A stretch of DNA of 64,000 nt from NCBI RefSeq assembly GCF_024868665.1, contig NW_026634485.1, positions 62,001 through 126,000 on the forward strand, in the 5' to 3' direction. Position 1 is the stretch's first letter, and every line of letters starts with the position of its first letter. Made by a program: the position numbers and the translations under genes. Source of the stretch: Triplophysa rosa (taxonomy: Eukaryota > Chordata > Actinopteri > Cypriniformes > Nemacheilidae). Shown piece by piece: positions 19,973 through 52,119 of this stretch. The notes beneath the pieces were generated by a model, which did not search any database, was not told the origin of the DNA, and saw nothing but the letters and a program-made list of their open reading frames with translations.

Positions 19973-22040
19973 TTAAATAATTTAAATCTTTAAATATTTA
20001 CAATTAGTCCACCAAAAATGTGATTATTACACAAGCCTGACAAAATATAACATTACCATTATCAGGCAGTAAAGGGTGTTAATGCACAATCACTTATGAG
20101 CGTAGGTGGTTGATTTAGCGAAGCTGTATTGTAGGACATTGACATTGAATGTCCTTTCTCCTTTTCCCGCAGATGAGCATATCATGTTCCTTTGTGATGA
20201 CACTGCATGTCTGGAACAGGTGTTAATGCTCGACTGGCTTATGATTCGCTATGTTTCCTGCCGAGTGATAGCGTGTGAAACTTAGCTTGGCCTACTTTGA
20301 GTCTATGCAGGCTAGAAATTTTCTGATGGAGTTCTTGTGAGCCGCTGCAATTTGAAGGACAATCAGGATTGCTGTCACTTGTGCTGTGATGTTTGTGCAG
20401 TGGGACAGGCTTGTTCCACAAAACACCCGAGTTTTATTCACCAGAGTGCGAAGCTCTGGGCTGGTCTAGTCTGACAGAAAGTTCTTGCACTTGACAGGGC
20501 CCCTCATGGGGCTGTGAGGTTTGTGAGAACCAGGAATAGCAAGTTCAGCATTGGCTATTCCATTTCAAGTTCAAAGCTGGGGTGTCCTGGGCCGTTGCCG
20601 TGGTTGACAGGCATGAGTCCAATGGCAGCTGCGTGCACTTGACAGCAGAGGAAATATCTGATGCTGGTGTTGTTGTGGAGAGCATGTGAACCGTTTGAGG
20701 CTGATGTCTGAGTTGTCGGTCCATGGTTCTTGTATGATGCCTGCTATCATCATGTCACCTGGTGATGTGCCTTTGGCATGTAAGGGCAGGAAATGTCAGA
20801 GTCGTCGGCCGGTTCGACCTTGAGACTGAGTTCTCGCGACCAGCTGAGATGTCATACCTGACTTTTGTGACCTGGCAATGCATTTCAGACTAGTTGGCTG
20901 GCTGGAAAGTGGAAGTTCCTGTACTTGAGCCCAATTCATTTAATGCTTAAAGTCTCTTAGAGGCTCAAAAATGCAATTCAGCAGGTCTTTGCTGGTGAAG
21001 AGAGAGCGTATGTCCATCATGGGGTATACATGCTTGTGGAGCTGCTGGTCAGGTGCGTGGGAGATTCTTGTTCCAGTTATACCTCAGTTGATGGCCGTGT
21101 GTGTCGGCCTGTTCTGGGTAGTCAGCCATCTGCTGAGATGTGGTCTGGGTGTCATGCTCATCTGGTGTTAGGATGACTGTCTCTGTGGTCGACAGGCAGG
21201 CTTCAGAGATCTAGACGTTTTTCTCAGTAGGAGGGCATTCTGGAGGGTTGTTAGTCTCTCATGCCACTCGTGGTCGAAAAAAGTCTGATTTGGGTTTTTA
21301 CATCCTCCTGGTGAGGTTTCTTGTGGAATCAGTTCCTTTGATGTCCTTAGGATCTCTGCTGGCTCAGACGTAGTTGCACTGTTTTGCTCTCTGGACAGGT
21401 GTCGTCCAAGGTGTTAAGATGAATGCCTCGATGACTGTTGGGTTGGAACAGGTCAGTGGCTTGTAGGTTGCCGGCTGGGTTTCCATGTGGTGCCGTCTTT
21501 CGGCTTGAACGACGAAAGTGGTCAGCTCCATGTTGTCTCAGGGCATGCTGTCTGGTGCTTGGCTGTTCCAGGCAGGCTGTAACATCTGCTGAGTGTCTGC
21601 TGAAGATCTGCTGCTGTGGTGCGCCCTCCAGAGTCAGTTCTTTGTGATGTGCAGAGATGGACAGGATTTAAACAGTCTTTATGGAGGCAGCGCTATGTTT
21701 TCTGTAGGCCTTATGGGCTGAGTTCCGCAGATATCAGGTGATCGTGGTGTTAAAGAAGGCCGTAGCGCTTAGGTGATGACTCACAGTGTGATGTGGATGC
21801 GTAGAGTTTTGCTTTGAAGTCTTCTTCCCTTTCGGCCTGTTCTGTCATCTGACATAGGCTCGGATACTGGTTGTAGCAGATGTGTTGTAGCTGCTGTAAT
21901 CCGCTTTGACAGTTTCTGACTGCTGGCACAGGATGCTGTGGTCCTCTAGGCTGGAGGTGATCCTAAGCAGGTGATTGTCTTGTGTGGTCACACTGGGCAG
22001 TGTTATTCTAATAGCATCTCCACCATACCTATTACACTCC
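19973..22040 (-). other. probable upstream part of the same LINE, heavily decayed
   Basis: GC-balanced sequence with short minus-strand frames rich in Ser, His, Gln and Thr (for example 20421-20239, KFHTLSLGRKHSES, and 22042-21845, DNHLLRITSSLEDHSILC). It lies 5' of the RT fragment on the same strand, so it is plausibly the element's ORF1 or 5' region. No motif proves this. Confidence 0.3.
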
Positions 22041-22149
22041 ATCCCAGATCGGTTCTCTGAGCAAAGGGCTGATTTCCTTCTCCAGCCACAACATATACTT
22101 GTATACAGTGAGAAAAATAATTATTTGATCCACTCCTCTGTAAGTCTTT

Positions 22150-23190
22150 AAGGTTTCTTGGCTGTCACTCAGCAAATTGGAGTTTTAGCCTCCTTCACAG
22201 AGGTTCTATAGGACTAGGGTCTAGAGACTGGCTAGGACATTTAATGTGCTTCTCCTTAAGCCACTTTTTGGTTGTCTTGGCAATATGTTCTGGGTCTTTG
22301 TCATGTTAAAGGCTCATCCATGACCCATCTTCAGTGACCTAGTTAAGGGGAGGAGGTTCTCGTCCAAGTTTTTACGGCACACTGGCCTGTCCCTCAGCCC
22401 CTCAATGCGGTGAAGTCATCCTTTACCCGTAGCAGAGAAAAAGCCCTAAAGCATAATGTTTCCAGCATGTTTCCAACACTGTGCTTCTCTGTAGGGATGG
22501 TGTTCTTGGGGTCATAGTCAGCATTTCTCTCCCTCCAAAAACAGGAGTCAATGACTTGGTCTCACAACACTTTAGGTCTCACTGCACTTTCTTCAAACCT
22601 TTTCTGAATCATCTTGATGTTCATTGTCAAACTTCAGATGAGCCAGGCGGGCCTTCTTGGGCAGGAGGACCTTGCAGGTGCTTCAGGATTTCAACCTATT
22701 GTGGCATAGCGTGTTACCAATGGTTTGCTTGCTAACTGTGGTCCCAACTGTCTTGAAATCATTAACAAGCTTCTTCCGTGTAGTTCTGGGCTGATCTTTA
22801 ACCTTTCGCATGATCATCTTTACCTCATTGGGGAAATCTTGCAGGGAGCTGCAGACCAAGGGCAATTGATAGTTATTTAGTATTTTTTCTATTTCAAAAT
22901 AATTGCACCAACAGTTGTCTCCTTCTCACCAAGCTTCTGTATGTAGCTTATTCAAAGTTTGTGCAGGTCTACAATCTTGTCCCTGACATCCTTTGAAACA
23001 TATTTGGTCTGGACCATGGTGGTGGAGAGGTTGAAATGGAAGATACACATTCTGTTGACAGGCATCTTTTATATACATAACAAGCTGACTTAGAAGTGAC
23101 AGAACTAATCTGTGGTCCATATAGGCACATAACCAATCTTTGGAGCCAGAATTCTTGCTGGTTGGTAGGGGATCAAATACTTTTTTCACT
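22150..23190 (-). pseudogene. Tc1-like transposase, degenerate
   Basis: Minus-strand pieces include a helix-turn-helix region at 22865-22683, EVKMIMRKVKDQPRTTRKKL, VNDFKTVGTTVSKQTIGNTL, typical of the N-terminal DNA-binding part of Tc1 transposase. Remnants of the catalytic half (for example FWREKCxL, KTLFWNHAGN-like readings) lie between 22640 and 22200 with stops and shifts. No intact DDE frame exists, so it is inactive. Confidence 0.7.
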
Positions 23191-23214
23191 GACTGAAATG
23201 CAAATCAATTTATA

Positions 23215-23800
23215 TGTCATGGCTCTGCTTCATTTAGTCATGTTTTTCTTGGTCCTGTAGCAGAGCCATGACAAAGTCTTTGGTTATGTGTGGAGAGAAA
23301 CATATATCATTGTCCTTTTGACAATAATATACATTCTCTCCAGTATCTCGTCATTGACCCCGCTCCTCTCGTTTCCTTGTTATCTTTCCCTGAGTGTTTT
23401 ATTAACCACACCTGCCCTGTGTCATTATCCCTCGTTTGTCTTCCCCTTTAAATACCCTCTTGTTTCTTTGTCCTGTGCACGTGGATTGTCTTAAGCTCTC
23501 TGCATGTGTACGTACGTTTGATGTGCTGTGTTTACCTTTCCCGTGTGCTTACTATTGTGAGTATTCACCTTGCCGTGTTGTTTTTTTTTGGTTTTCCTGC
23601 CCCTGGACGTTGTGTCGTGTTTTGTTTTGCCCCACCGAGGGAAGTGTTTGGTTTCTAGTTTTGTGTTTTAGTTCATTCATGTTTTTGACACCCCCTCGTG
23701 GGTTTTTGTTTTGTTCTTTGTTTGTAATTAAAGTCTTGTTTTGTTAACCCCTTCACGCCTGCCTGCGCTTGGGTTCTTCTCTCCACGCACCGTCGTGACA
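23215..23800 (+). mobile_element. solo LTR (family A) inside the Tc1 element
   Basis: 586 bp from TGTCATGG to CGTGACA, flanked by an exact 5-bp duplication TTATA (23210-23214 and 23801-23805). A TTTAAATACCCTCTTG TATA-like box lies at about 23447 and an ATTAAAGTC poly(A)-like signal near 23730. The first 60 bp contain a palindrome, TGTCATGGCTCTGCT...AGCAGAGCCATGACA, also seen in the 42098-42673 copy. Relatives: 166-639, 42098-42673, 52824-53270. Confidence 0.82.
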
Positions 23801-23947
23801 TTATAACCTTTATATATATTTTTTGGTTGATATTCGGTTTCTATCAGTTAAAATAAACCTACCACAAAAATGACAGACTCTTCATTTCTTTGGAAGTAGG
23901 CAAACTTACAAAATCAGTAGGGGATCAAATAATTATTTCCCTCACTG

Positions 23948-24254
23948 AATGTGCTTAAGCAGCCTTCAATTTCTTAAGAGTCTTCAAACGTTCAAGTTCA
24001 GGTTGCTTATCTTCTAACAACTTAAGTTGTGACTGCATTTTCCATCTCGTTTATAAATGTGATAAAACTAAATACTCTTCGAAGATATGAAGTATGCAAT
24101 ACTACTCTATAGGTACTGAAGATTAATTTGAGATTGGCAGAAACCGCGTGTTACGGCCGCTTTAAAGATGAATTTTGTAGTTTGCATCAGTGGATGCTAT
24201 AGCTCAACATTTCTATTGTTGTAAAATAGTGATTGTTTAGCCACTAACGTCGTG
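23948..24254. other. unassigned
   Basis: No gene or repeat recognised. Confidence 0.4.
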
Positions 24255-25155
24255 TGTTACACTGGAATTGCACTAGTGATTCATGCTTTTATTTCCTCCC
24301 GTCTGGACTACTGTAATGCGCTGTATATGGGAGTAAATCAATCCTTCAGCTGCTAGGCTTCTCACTAACACAAAGGGAGCATATTAATATTTGGCAGTCG
24401 TGGCCTAATGGTTATAGAGACGGACTCGTGACCAGAAGGTTGCTGGTTCGATTCCCAGGGCCGGCGGGTAACGACTGAGGTGCCCTTGAGCAAGGCACCT
24501 TACCCCCACTTGCTCCCTGGGCGCTGCAGTGATAGCTGCCCACTGCTCCGGGTGTACGTGTGCTCACGTCTTGCTGTGCATGTGTTCACTACTCTCTGGA
24601 TGGGTTAAATGCAGAGGTCACATTTCGGGTATGGGTCACCATATCTGACTAATAGGTCACTTTCACTTCACATATTACCCCTGTGTTAGAAAAGCTGCAT
24701 TGGCTCCTGATAAAATATCTGATTCAGTATAAGATGTTGTTATTTGTTTTTAAAGCTGTTCATGGTATGGCCCCAGAATATATTTTGGAACTGATCCACA
24801 GGAATTCGTGTAGAACTCAAAGGTCTTTAAATGCTTTACTACTTTCAGTCCCGAGAACTCGCTTAAAAACAAAAGGAGATCGTGCATTTTCTGTAGCTGG
24901 CCCAAGGCTGTGGAATAGGCTTCCGGCTGATATTAGATCTTCCCCCTCTATTGGTGTTTTTAAAACTCGTTTAAAAACGTATTTATTCTCTATGGCTTTT
25001 ACTGACTGACTTGACGTTTGGTACGTGTGTTTTTTATTTGGTTGTTTTTCTAGATCTATTTATTATTTTATGTGTATTTACTGTGTACAGCCCTTTGGTC
25101 TACTGTGTAGTGAAAAGGGCTTTATAAATAAAGTAGACTTGAGACTTGGCACCTT
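24255..25155 (+). mobile_element. L2-type LINE, 3' end, interrupted by a SINE
   Basis: Before the SINE the frame gives FISSRLDYCNALYMG (24280-24330). After it comes ITPVLEKLHWLLIKYLIQYK, MLLFVFKAVHGMAPEYILEL and FSVAGPRLWNRLPADIRSS, ending at a stop at about 25009. This is the typical C-terminal domain of an L2/CR1-group reverse transcriptase. The 3' UTR ends TTTATAAATAAAGTAGACTT followed by GAGACTTG, the short 3' tail repeat of L2 elements. Confidence 0.82.
24387..24670 (+). mobile_element. tRNA-derived SINE
   Basis: The tRNA-like head has an A box (TGGCCTAATGGTTATAG) and a B box (GGTTCGATTCC). The body contains GAGGTGCCCTTGAGCAAGGC, CTGCCCACTGCTCCGGGTG and GGTTAAATGCAGAGGTCACA. The target duplication CATATTA is exact (24380-24386 and 24671-24677), splitting the L2 frame. 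Inverse copies lie at 49478-49690 and 59015-59294. It is not a functional tRNA gene because the acceptor stem and 3' half do not fold. Confidence 0.88.
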
Positions 25156-25775
25156 AACTGTATTCTTTTATTTGATTGGTCACCACAATGGCTCTGTAAA
25201 TAGTAACTTTCGCCTTCTTACATTTGATTGGCCAATGGCCACCTTAATTTGACATTGAGGTCCACTGATAGACCGCTGAGTGGCGAATGCGTTTAGAGTT
25301 GGCAGCGCTGATTGAATACATTTATAAACTGCTTCAGAGATTTAGAACAATAGTGTAATAATGCAAAAGTAACTTTGGGAATTATGTTGTGACTAAAGAA
25401 AATACAAACAATCACCCTAGAATTAGCAAAATAACTCTTGAAATTTTATCCTGAGATGCGTTTTAAACAGTATTCAGGGGGTTGAATACTGACATTTTAG
25501 TAGCCGATTCTTTAATGTTCATTCCGAGGTTTGTAATAAAAAAAATATAATAAATAAGTATTTGGGCACAATTATATTTTCGGCTACAAAATGTCAGATT
25601 GCTTTTTAATAACAGGAGAAACATTTCACTCAAATGACCCTAGAATTTTGATGGTAGTGTAATACTTCTTGCTTTTAAATACACCACCATGTGACCATTG
25701 TTTCAAATAAATCCTTATCTGTTGCTAAATGATTTGGTAAGGTCAATAAAAAGACTTAGTTTAGTTATGAATCAA
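25156..25775. other. unassigned AT-rich DNA downstream of slc1a2
   Basis: No gene or repeat recognised. Confidence 0.4.
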
Positions 25776-25777
25776 CA

Positions 25778-25783
25778 TTTATT
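25778..25783 (-). terminator. candidate AATAAA polyadenylation signal, slc1a2
   Basis: TTTATT on the plus strand (ACATTTATTAG), the last minus-strand hexamer before unassigned DNA. Confidence 0.35.
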
Positions 25784-26275
25784 AGTTATAATAACTGTAT
25801 GTACACCAATGGTACAACACATAATGATATGCATGAACAATTTTGTTTTACAGCTGTGACAAAGGAAAACAATGTTGTACCACTTTCCTTTTGACTGTAA
25901 TTTTCTCTCCCTTTTCCATAAAAACATCACAAAAGGATGAGAGAAAATAATGACACAACAGATGGGTTTAAATGTAAGACCAATGTAAAAAAAACTATGT
26001 AAACTAATGATGGCTTTGATAATATTCAATTAGGTAAGAATAATCAACTTGGGTTCATATTAATATGACTCTAAAAATAAAATAGTATCTGTAGATGTCT
26101 TAAAATATAATAATATATTTGAAAATCAAGTGAAGAAGCATGGAACGGAAAAAAAATCTGTTTTACAGATACTGTAGATTTGTCTCAACACAGAATTAGT
26201 ACAGCATGCTTATAATATCCGAATCTTTTCCTTTTAAAAGATGTTACACCAAACTGTCAGACATAGTTTTTTGAT

Positions 26276-26284
26276 ACACACATG

Positions 26285-26338
<54 letters not shown>
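26276..26338. repeat. (CA)n(TA)n compound microsatellite
   Basis: About 14 CA units, with a GC interruption near the start, followed directly by about 15 TA units. It lies within the probable slc1a2 3' UTR. Confidence 0.95.
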
Positions 26339-26342
<4 letters not shown>

Positions 26343-28706
26343 TGGACTATCAGATTTGAAAGCATTTGTGTATTGTATAGCACCATCAAAAGTATACATT
26401 TTTAGATGCCATATTTAATACGCAAATATCCATTTGTATCTGATATAACAGAGACATTTATGTGGGAGAAAACATTCCAAACACAGAACAGATACGAGAA
26501 TGGAAACACAATTTCTGAAAGAGCTACATACAGCTAGTCAGAATTAAACTTAAATGAATATATTATCTTTCTATAAGAAACATTTAGTTCTATTATTCAA
26601 TTTATCTAGCACAACGGATTACCAAAAAGGATAACAAAAAGCTTGAGTTAAATTGTCACAACATTAAAACACTATATTTATGTTTATACGACTGAAAAAC
26701 AAAAGAAGTACAGTATGTTACCCACAATATTTACACAAAGTGCAGAGGCACTTTACCTTCATGTGTTTAGGAAACTGATTGGTGTCCATGTATCTAAAGA
26801 AAGCTCAATGTATCTCATGACATCCGATGGTTTGGCCGATGACCCACATGATCTGAAATTCATGTTCTGATTCAATTCAACATAATGTACGTGGCAACTT
26901 GAGCCTGACTTCATATGGCATTTATTCTCTTGGCAAAGGATATAACACTGAAACATCAAAAAGTTGCTGAGGTTATGCAAGTTATTAGAAACAAATACGA
27001 ATTTGAAATATTAGGGAATAGTGTTTTACTCCTTGTAACACAAAAATATAAAAGATCCACAAATACATTTCTATGTGTCTGTAATTGATATATAAATCTG
27101 AATTTGTCACTTATTTGAAAGAAAATATTTTTTGTTATCTAAATCTCTGACTGGCATAGTGAGGTATGTGGACATGAAAGGTGTGTCCTGATCTGTCAAT
27201 GGGTAAGGCGGTGATAAAAAAAGTCGCAGCATTGTGGGGCTAAGAAACAGTCGCGTGCATTATAAATTGTAAATGCTTTAACGATGCCAGAGGTAGTGCT
27301 TTGGATCATTATATCTCCAGGATAATCCATGATTTACCACTTTCAATGGAATACTTTGCTGTTGTTTTATTAGCCATTTAACCAAGCATAAAACAAAATG
27401 TAGTTTCAAAAGATTGTAATTACAGTAGCCTTGGCAATTTCTCGTTGAGGTAAAAAGTCATTTAAAAGGGTTGTAAACAACAATGACAACTACTGTATGA
27501 TGAAAAACAGAGATGGCAGAAGTGAACACATTAGGCATTAGGTATTTAGAATTGTATAAATTCACAACGTAAAAACAGCTCTCTCCAGTTTAGAAACAGG
27601 GCCTTAATACAAATGATTTCATCCGCCCGCACTAGGAATGTTTTGTCCCTGACAAAGCGAGTAAATCGTTTACATGCCTGAGAAATATTTCTACATCATT
27701 TGATGTTCATTTCGTCCAGAATTTAGTATACAAACCTTGTGAATGTGCTCTTCATTTTGGTCCTGGACAAAACTAATAACCCCACCCGACCCCTGCTAAT
27801 GTGTGTGTGTGTGGACAAAGGGTGATTCATCCCATTTTGAATGGCAAAGCAGGGGTACCAAACCTCAGCAGTCCTGCAATTTCTTAGCACATCTGGATTT
27901 CAAAGCTCTATGGGACTTAGGGATGAGATGTTTCCACACAGATGCCATCAACCGTATGACACATGTACACTGTCAAGAACATGCAGTTCTTGTTTTGGCA
28001 GTACAAGGAAAATAAGCAGTGCATTGCATATTTCAGTATGACAGCTCTTTCTGAAATCAACAGGGCTCTTTTAAAACCTGACATGGTAAGAATGATAATT
28101 GTGTTTGAATGGCTCTTGTGCTTTTTTGACAGGATAAAGACCAAATCCCCCCATACCCAATGTTACAAAAAGAGCTCAGATGGGGGAGGTGCCAAATGTG
28201 GCTTGTGCTTTACCGACCATCTATGTGCAGTTGCCTCCATCCCTGCTGCTGTATCCTAGCAACAGCACATTAGCCTTATGAAAATAGTGGTTATAAGATT
28301 TGTTTAGAAATAACGTTGTGCAAGACAGTTCAGTTGTCACAGTGAAGATGATTTAGAGAAATTAACAAGTTTATACATTGTGGCTTCATATAAAGAGCAG
28401 CTGGGCCAGGAAATGAATCTTGTAAACCGAGTTATCTTTCTTGACCCCTCCTCACCATACATAGACTTGGGATAGCATATACTATATTTATTAGGATCAT
28501 GTATAATTTACGTAACTGCCTCATATAATTAAGGCAGATGCACGTGTGAGCCTTAGGCTTCACATTCTTGTTACATCAGAAAACCAAACATAGTTAAACA
28601 TGTTAAAAAAGGACAGAAACCATAGAAATAAACTACAAAACCCATCAGTTGTTCTATGTGCATGATTCTCTCTTTTTTTGGGGTGCCGGAGATCTGTGTG
28701 CTTCCA

Positions 28707-48621
<19,915 letters not shown>

Positions 48622-48631
48622 GCTGTCAGAA

Positions 48632-48955
48632 CTGCAGAGAAAAATAGAATTACAGTAAATAAAAAGGAAACTCGCTAATAACATACATGGTAAAGGGCTG
48701 GATTTGTTTTTACACATACACACAAGTAAATAACACAACATGATATGCTTAAAACAAATAAATAAAGGATTGAACATTTCTCAGTGAAAGGATATTAAAG
48801 AAATGAAAATCATGAATGTCATATAATCTTTGGATGTTAATTTTAATCAGACCTGAACATTGCAGCTTTGCATTATCTTAAACTAGAGGGTGTGTAATAA
48901 AGTATTTGTATTTTATCTGAGAATATATTTTCAATAAAAATGTGCTAATATAATC
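48632..48955. other. sequence upstream of slc1a2 exon 2
   Basis: Apart from the splice acceptor at the low end, no element is recognised. Confidence 0.4.
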
Positions 48956-48960
48956 TAACT

Positions 48961-49060
48961 GTCACAGTTGTATTTTGTTCTGTTTTGGTTTATTTCTATG
49001 TTCCCGTTTGCCTGTGTTCTTTCATTAGTTTCTATGGCTGTAAATTATTTACATTTATAT
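48961..49060 (+). mobile_element. possible LTR 5' fragment (family B)
   Basis: It begins TGTCACAGTTGTATTTTGTT and has a T/G-rich U3-like composition similar to the inverse of 49885-50110. Too short to be certain. Confidence 0.3.
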
Positions 49061-49150
49061 TTCATTTAGGCATTTAGCAGACGCTTTTATCCAAAGCGAC
49101 TTACAAGAGGCGAGGAAACAACGAAGTGTTAAATCGTTGAGGTAACAATA
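49060..49150. mobile_element. SINE-like fish repeat with GCAGACGCTTTTATCC core
   Basis: It carries CATTTAGGCATTTAGCAGAC and TTATCCAAAGCGACTTACAA, a core seen in many fish interspersed repeats. A second copy is at 61105. Confidence 0.6.
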
Positions 49151-49477
49151 GAAGAAGAAGTGCAATAACGAGTTACCAGGTTACACAAAGTAAGACAATA
49201 CCTGTTGGGAGAGAAAAAAGGGTTAGATTTTTTTAGCAAAAGTTAGCATGTTCGTGTCGACCGTTGCTGAACTGTATCAATTTTCAAAAATAATCATATT
49301 GTTTTGTTTTAGGTCTAAAAATAGCAGTTGTAGAGCCGTAACTGTAGAGCTAAATACGTTCAGGTTCATTAGCACCCCTCTTTTAGCCACTGTGGTGTTG
49401 ATTTTGGTTTACTATGTGTGATCCTATGTAATTATACATGCCTTTAATTGGATGCATGCGAGTTTGTTTAGATAGAT

Positions 49478-49690
49478 TTAGATTCAATTTATTGTCATTG
49501 CACATGTACGAAGGTACAAGGCAACGAAATGTGACCTCTGCATTTAACCCATCCAGAGAGTAGTGGACACACGTACCCCCGGAGCAGTGGGCAGCTATCA
49601 CTGCAGCGCCCGGGGAGCAAGTAGGGGTAAGGTGCCTTGCTCAAGGGCACCTCAGTTGTTACCCGCCGGCCCTGGGAATCGAACCGGCAG
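49478..49690 (-). mobile_element. tRNA-derived SINE, head-truncated
   Basis: It matches the inverse of the SINE at 24387: AAATGTGACCTCTGCATTTA, GGAGCAGTGGGCAGCTATCA, GTGCCTTGCTCAAGGGCACC and CGCCGGCCCTGGGAATCGAA. The tRNA head stops just after the B box. Confidence 0.85.
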
Positions 49691-49884
49691 TATCTGCCTA
49701 ACAGATAGGTTAGAAGCATTGCCACATGTCTCTGTTTTAATGAACAGAATGACGGTTTCCCAGCGGATAGAATATCCTCATGCTTCAAGAAACACAGATG
49801 GAGATTTTGAGGGTTTGTCATTTTACATCCAAATGAAAATCTGTCATCTAGGCCACATCAAATTTCTTAAATTTATTCAGAAGG

Positions 49885-50110
49885 ACTGTGGTCAAAAGGT
49901 TATTTAATAATCAACAAAGGCAATCAGGAACAGAACTACACATAAAACATAAACAATAGCTGACAAAGAACTGAGAATATAACAGGGTTTAAATACACAG
50001 GCCAAATAAAGGGAACTAATGAGCTAATGGAACACAGGTGAAACTGATGAACTAATGAACATAAACTAGGTTAAAGGACACAGAACACTATGAACACCGA
50101 TAGAACTGTT
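49885..50110 (-). mobile_element. LTR-like fragment (family B)
   Basis: On the minus strand it has CTGTGTATTTAAACCCTG (TATA-like) and a trailing TTATTAAATAACC. Arrangement and base composition resemble fish LTRs, but the TG...CA ends are not clear. Confidence 0.4.
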
Positions 50111-51447
50111 ACGCTATACTGTTGTTAAGTTATTGATCTATTTTTCTAATATTGCTAAGAGTTTATATAACAGTTCAAGTAAGGTGACACTGGTGACCTA
50201 ATAGTTATCATACATTTTCAACATGCCTATACATTTATCAGTGTGGATTTGGCAAGTGTCTTTGTTCTTGATGGGCTTGAGCCCTTCAAAATATCTGGAC
50301 ATTGCCCTTGTGAATATGACCTAACATATCTAACAAAAGTCAAGTCAATCACTGATTGGCTACCTCTGACACCCGACAAATAACTTCAAAGAGCCAACTT
50401 TTACCAGTATTTAATTAGCTTCTGAAGCACTATGCTCACACCCTGCTCAATGGTAAACTAAAGAATTTCAAGTCTGCAGTATAAGAATGAAGACACTGGC
50501 GATCACTTACCCTAAAAATCTAGAATATATAAAGAAAGCTATGAGGTTGAATCCCAGAAAAGCCCTTTTCTTCACACAGTTTAACATATCATCCGGGCAG
50601 TAAGAACAGCAAAGCTTTAAGGGATGACCCCTTAAACACTACACTTGACCCATAACCACTCTACTACTATCAGGTGTTCTTGTTCATTAAACATTAGGAT
50701 CCATCTAACAAGCTCAACAAGATGAGATTCCTCCATCACTGTGTTAAAGAGAGCTCAGACAAAAATATAATTTTAAAATACTATTTTTGGGTTATCTATG
50801 TTATGCAATACAATGAAATTGAAGTTTAAAATACCGTAATACTCCAAAATGTGTATTTGTTCATTATAGGATATCTAATGTAATTAAATTAAAGTTTGCC
50901 AATTGTACAACGCATATCTTTCATATTACTATTATCTTTGTAGGAATGTGCTCAGGTTGGCTCAGACAGCAAGAATAGAGATTTCAATATGAACAAACAC
51001 CGACATTGTTTCAATAACATAATTTGAGCTATCCAAACTCATTTTACGGCATAGTTCTATATGAACTATTTTTAATATGATACTAAAGTGAAACTTCATT
51101 TAGAAGTCAAGTAAGTCTCTAAAGACATAACAGCTAAGCAAAAAAATCCTTTTGGATAATTAAGGCAAATGTCATCATCTTTTCAACACAGCATCAATCA
51201 GCAGGGTCAGATGCATCACCCTTAGTCACCATTAACTTGAACTAAACTCAATACAAGCCACATTGGCCTCCAATGCTGTAGTACTTGATTTGTAATTGAT
51301 TTTTAAATCGATTCACTTCACGTATGCAGGAAATATCCTACTTTTGTCATTCCTTACTTATTTATACAATTTAAAAGTCAATAAAATGGGACTTTGCTTA
51401 AAGATACTTTGAAATATATTTATTTTCTCTGAACCCAAATGAAAGAT
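50111..51447. other. unassigned AT-rich DNA
   Basis: About 1.3 kb with no gene, repeat or ORF that I recognise. Confidence 0.4.
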
Positions 51448-52119
51448 TTAAAAGCAGAATAGGTGATCCTGTCCAGAAAAATATTTTGTCATGCTGGTTG
51501 GAAATCTATTTACACCCTGATAGCAATAAAGTGGTCCAATTGTATTTTTATAATTATGTATTGTCTGTGATAGATACAGGCGTAGGACCAAAAAAAGTTT
51601 TCCTAATCATTACTTTCAGTCCATATGCAATGATTGGTCGTGTGTACATATTCAGTCAACGTATTTTGCATCCCACTGTGCAACCTGTTCATGCAGACAC
51701 CATCAGTGCGGTCACATATGCTGTGCAGACACAGCAGGAGAATGGCAGGTAAACAGCTGGAAGCTAACTTCCCCTTGTTAAGTGTATGCTAGTTTGTAAG
51801 TGGCACTTGCAAAGGACGAACAAAAAGAAAGACCATCTTAAAAATTGTGACGACTAAAAACGGCTAATCAGCAAAGAGGTGAACACAGAATTCCATTCGC
51901 GAATGCATTCCGGTCCATGTCAGTCGGTTCACGGCCGCTTTTCGTGGGTTTCCTGCTCGATCTGTTCGCAATTGTGTTTGAGGTTTCAGAGGAGATGGGT
52001 GTAAAAAAAAGGGAAAATCCTGGCCAAAACGAGAGTGTTGATGGGTATGATTATAATCTTTGTTGCTTTTCCATGCTGGGAGCAGCTACGGGTGTCTGGC
52101 CATGTGGTCCGGTTAAAGA

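Larger units (their letters stand above)
22106..23947 (-). mobile_element. Tc1/mariner-type transposon interrupted by a solo LTR
   Basis: The terminal inverted repeats are CAGTGAGAAAAATAATTATT at 22106 and, inverted, AATAATTATTTCCCTCACTG ending at 23947, both with GGGGATCAAAT/ATTTGATCC next to them. TA precedes the left end. Without the LTR insertion at 23215-23800 the element is about 1.25 kb, the usual Tc1 size. An internal GGGGATCAAATAC subterminal repeat lies at about 23170. The minus-strand transposase is broken into frames (see next entry). Confidence 0.85.
25776..28706 (-). other. slc1a2: probable long 3' UTR of slc1a2
   Basis: About 2.9 kb past the slc1a2 stop codon, AT-rich and free of recognisable transposons, in contrast to both flanks, with a minus-strand AATAAA at 25783-25778. 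Mammalian SLC1A2 also has a multi-kilobase 3' UTR. It holds one CA/TA microsatellite. The extent is inferred; internal poly(A) sites are possible. Confidence 0.45.

Noticed and set aside
24387..24480. Possible tRNA gene (A and B boxes)
   Set aside because: It is the head of a SINE with a target duplication and inverse copies elsewhere; the acceptor stem does not close.
25776..28706. Small plus-strand frames at 27803-28259 as a gene
   Set aside because: Overlapping short frames in different phases, no splice-consistent structure, and in the expected slc1a2 3' UTR region.
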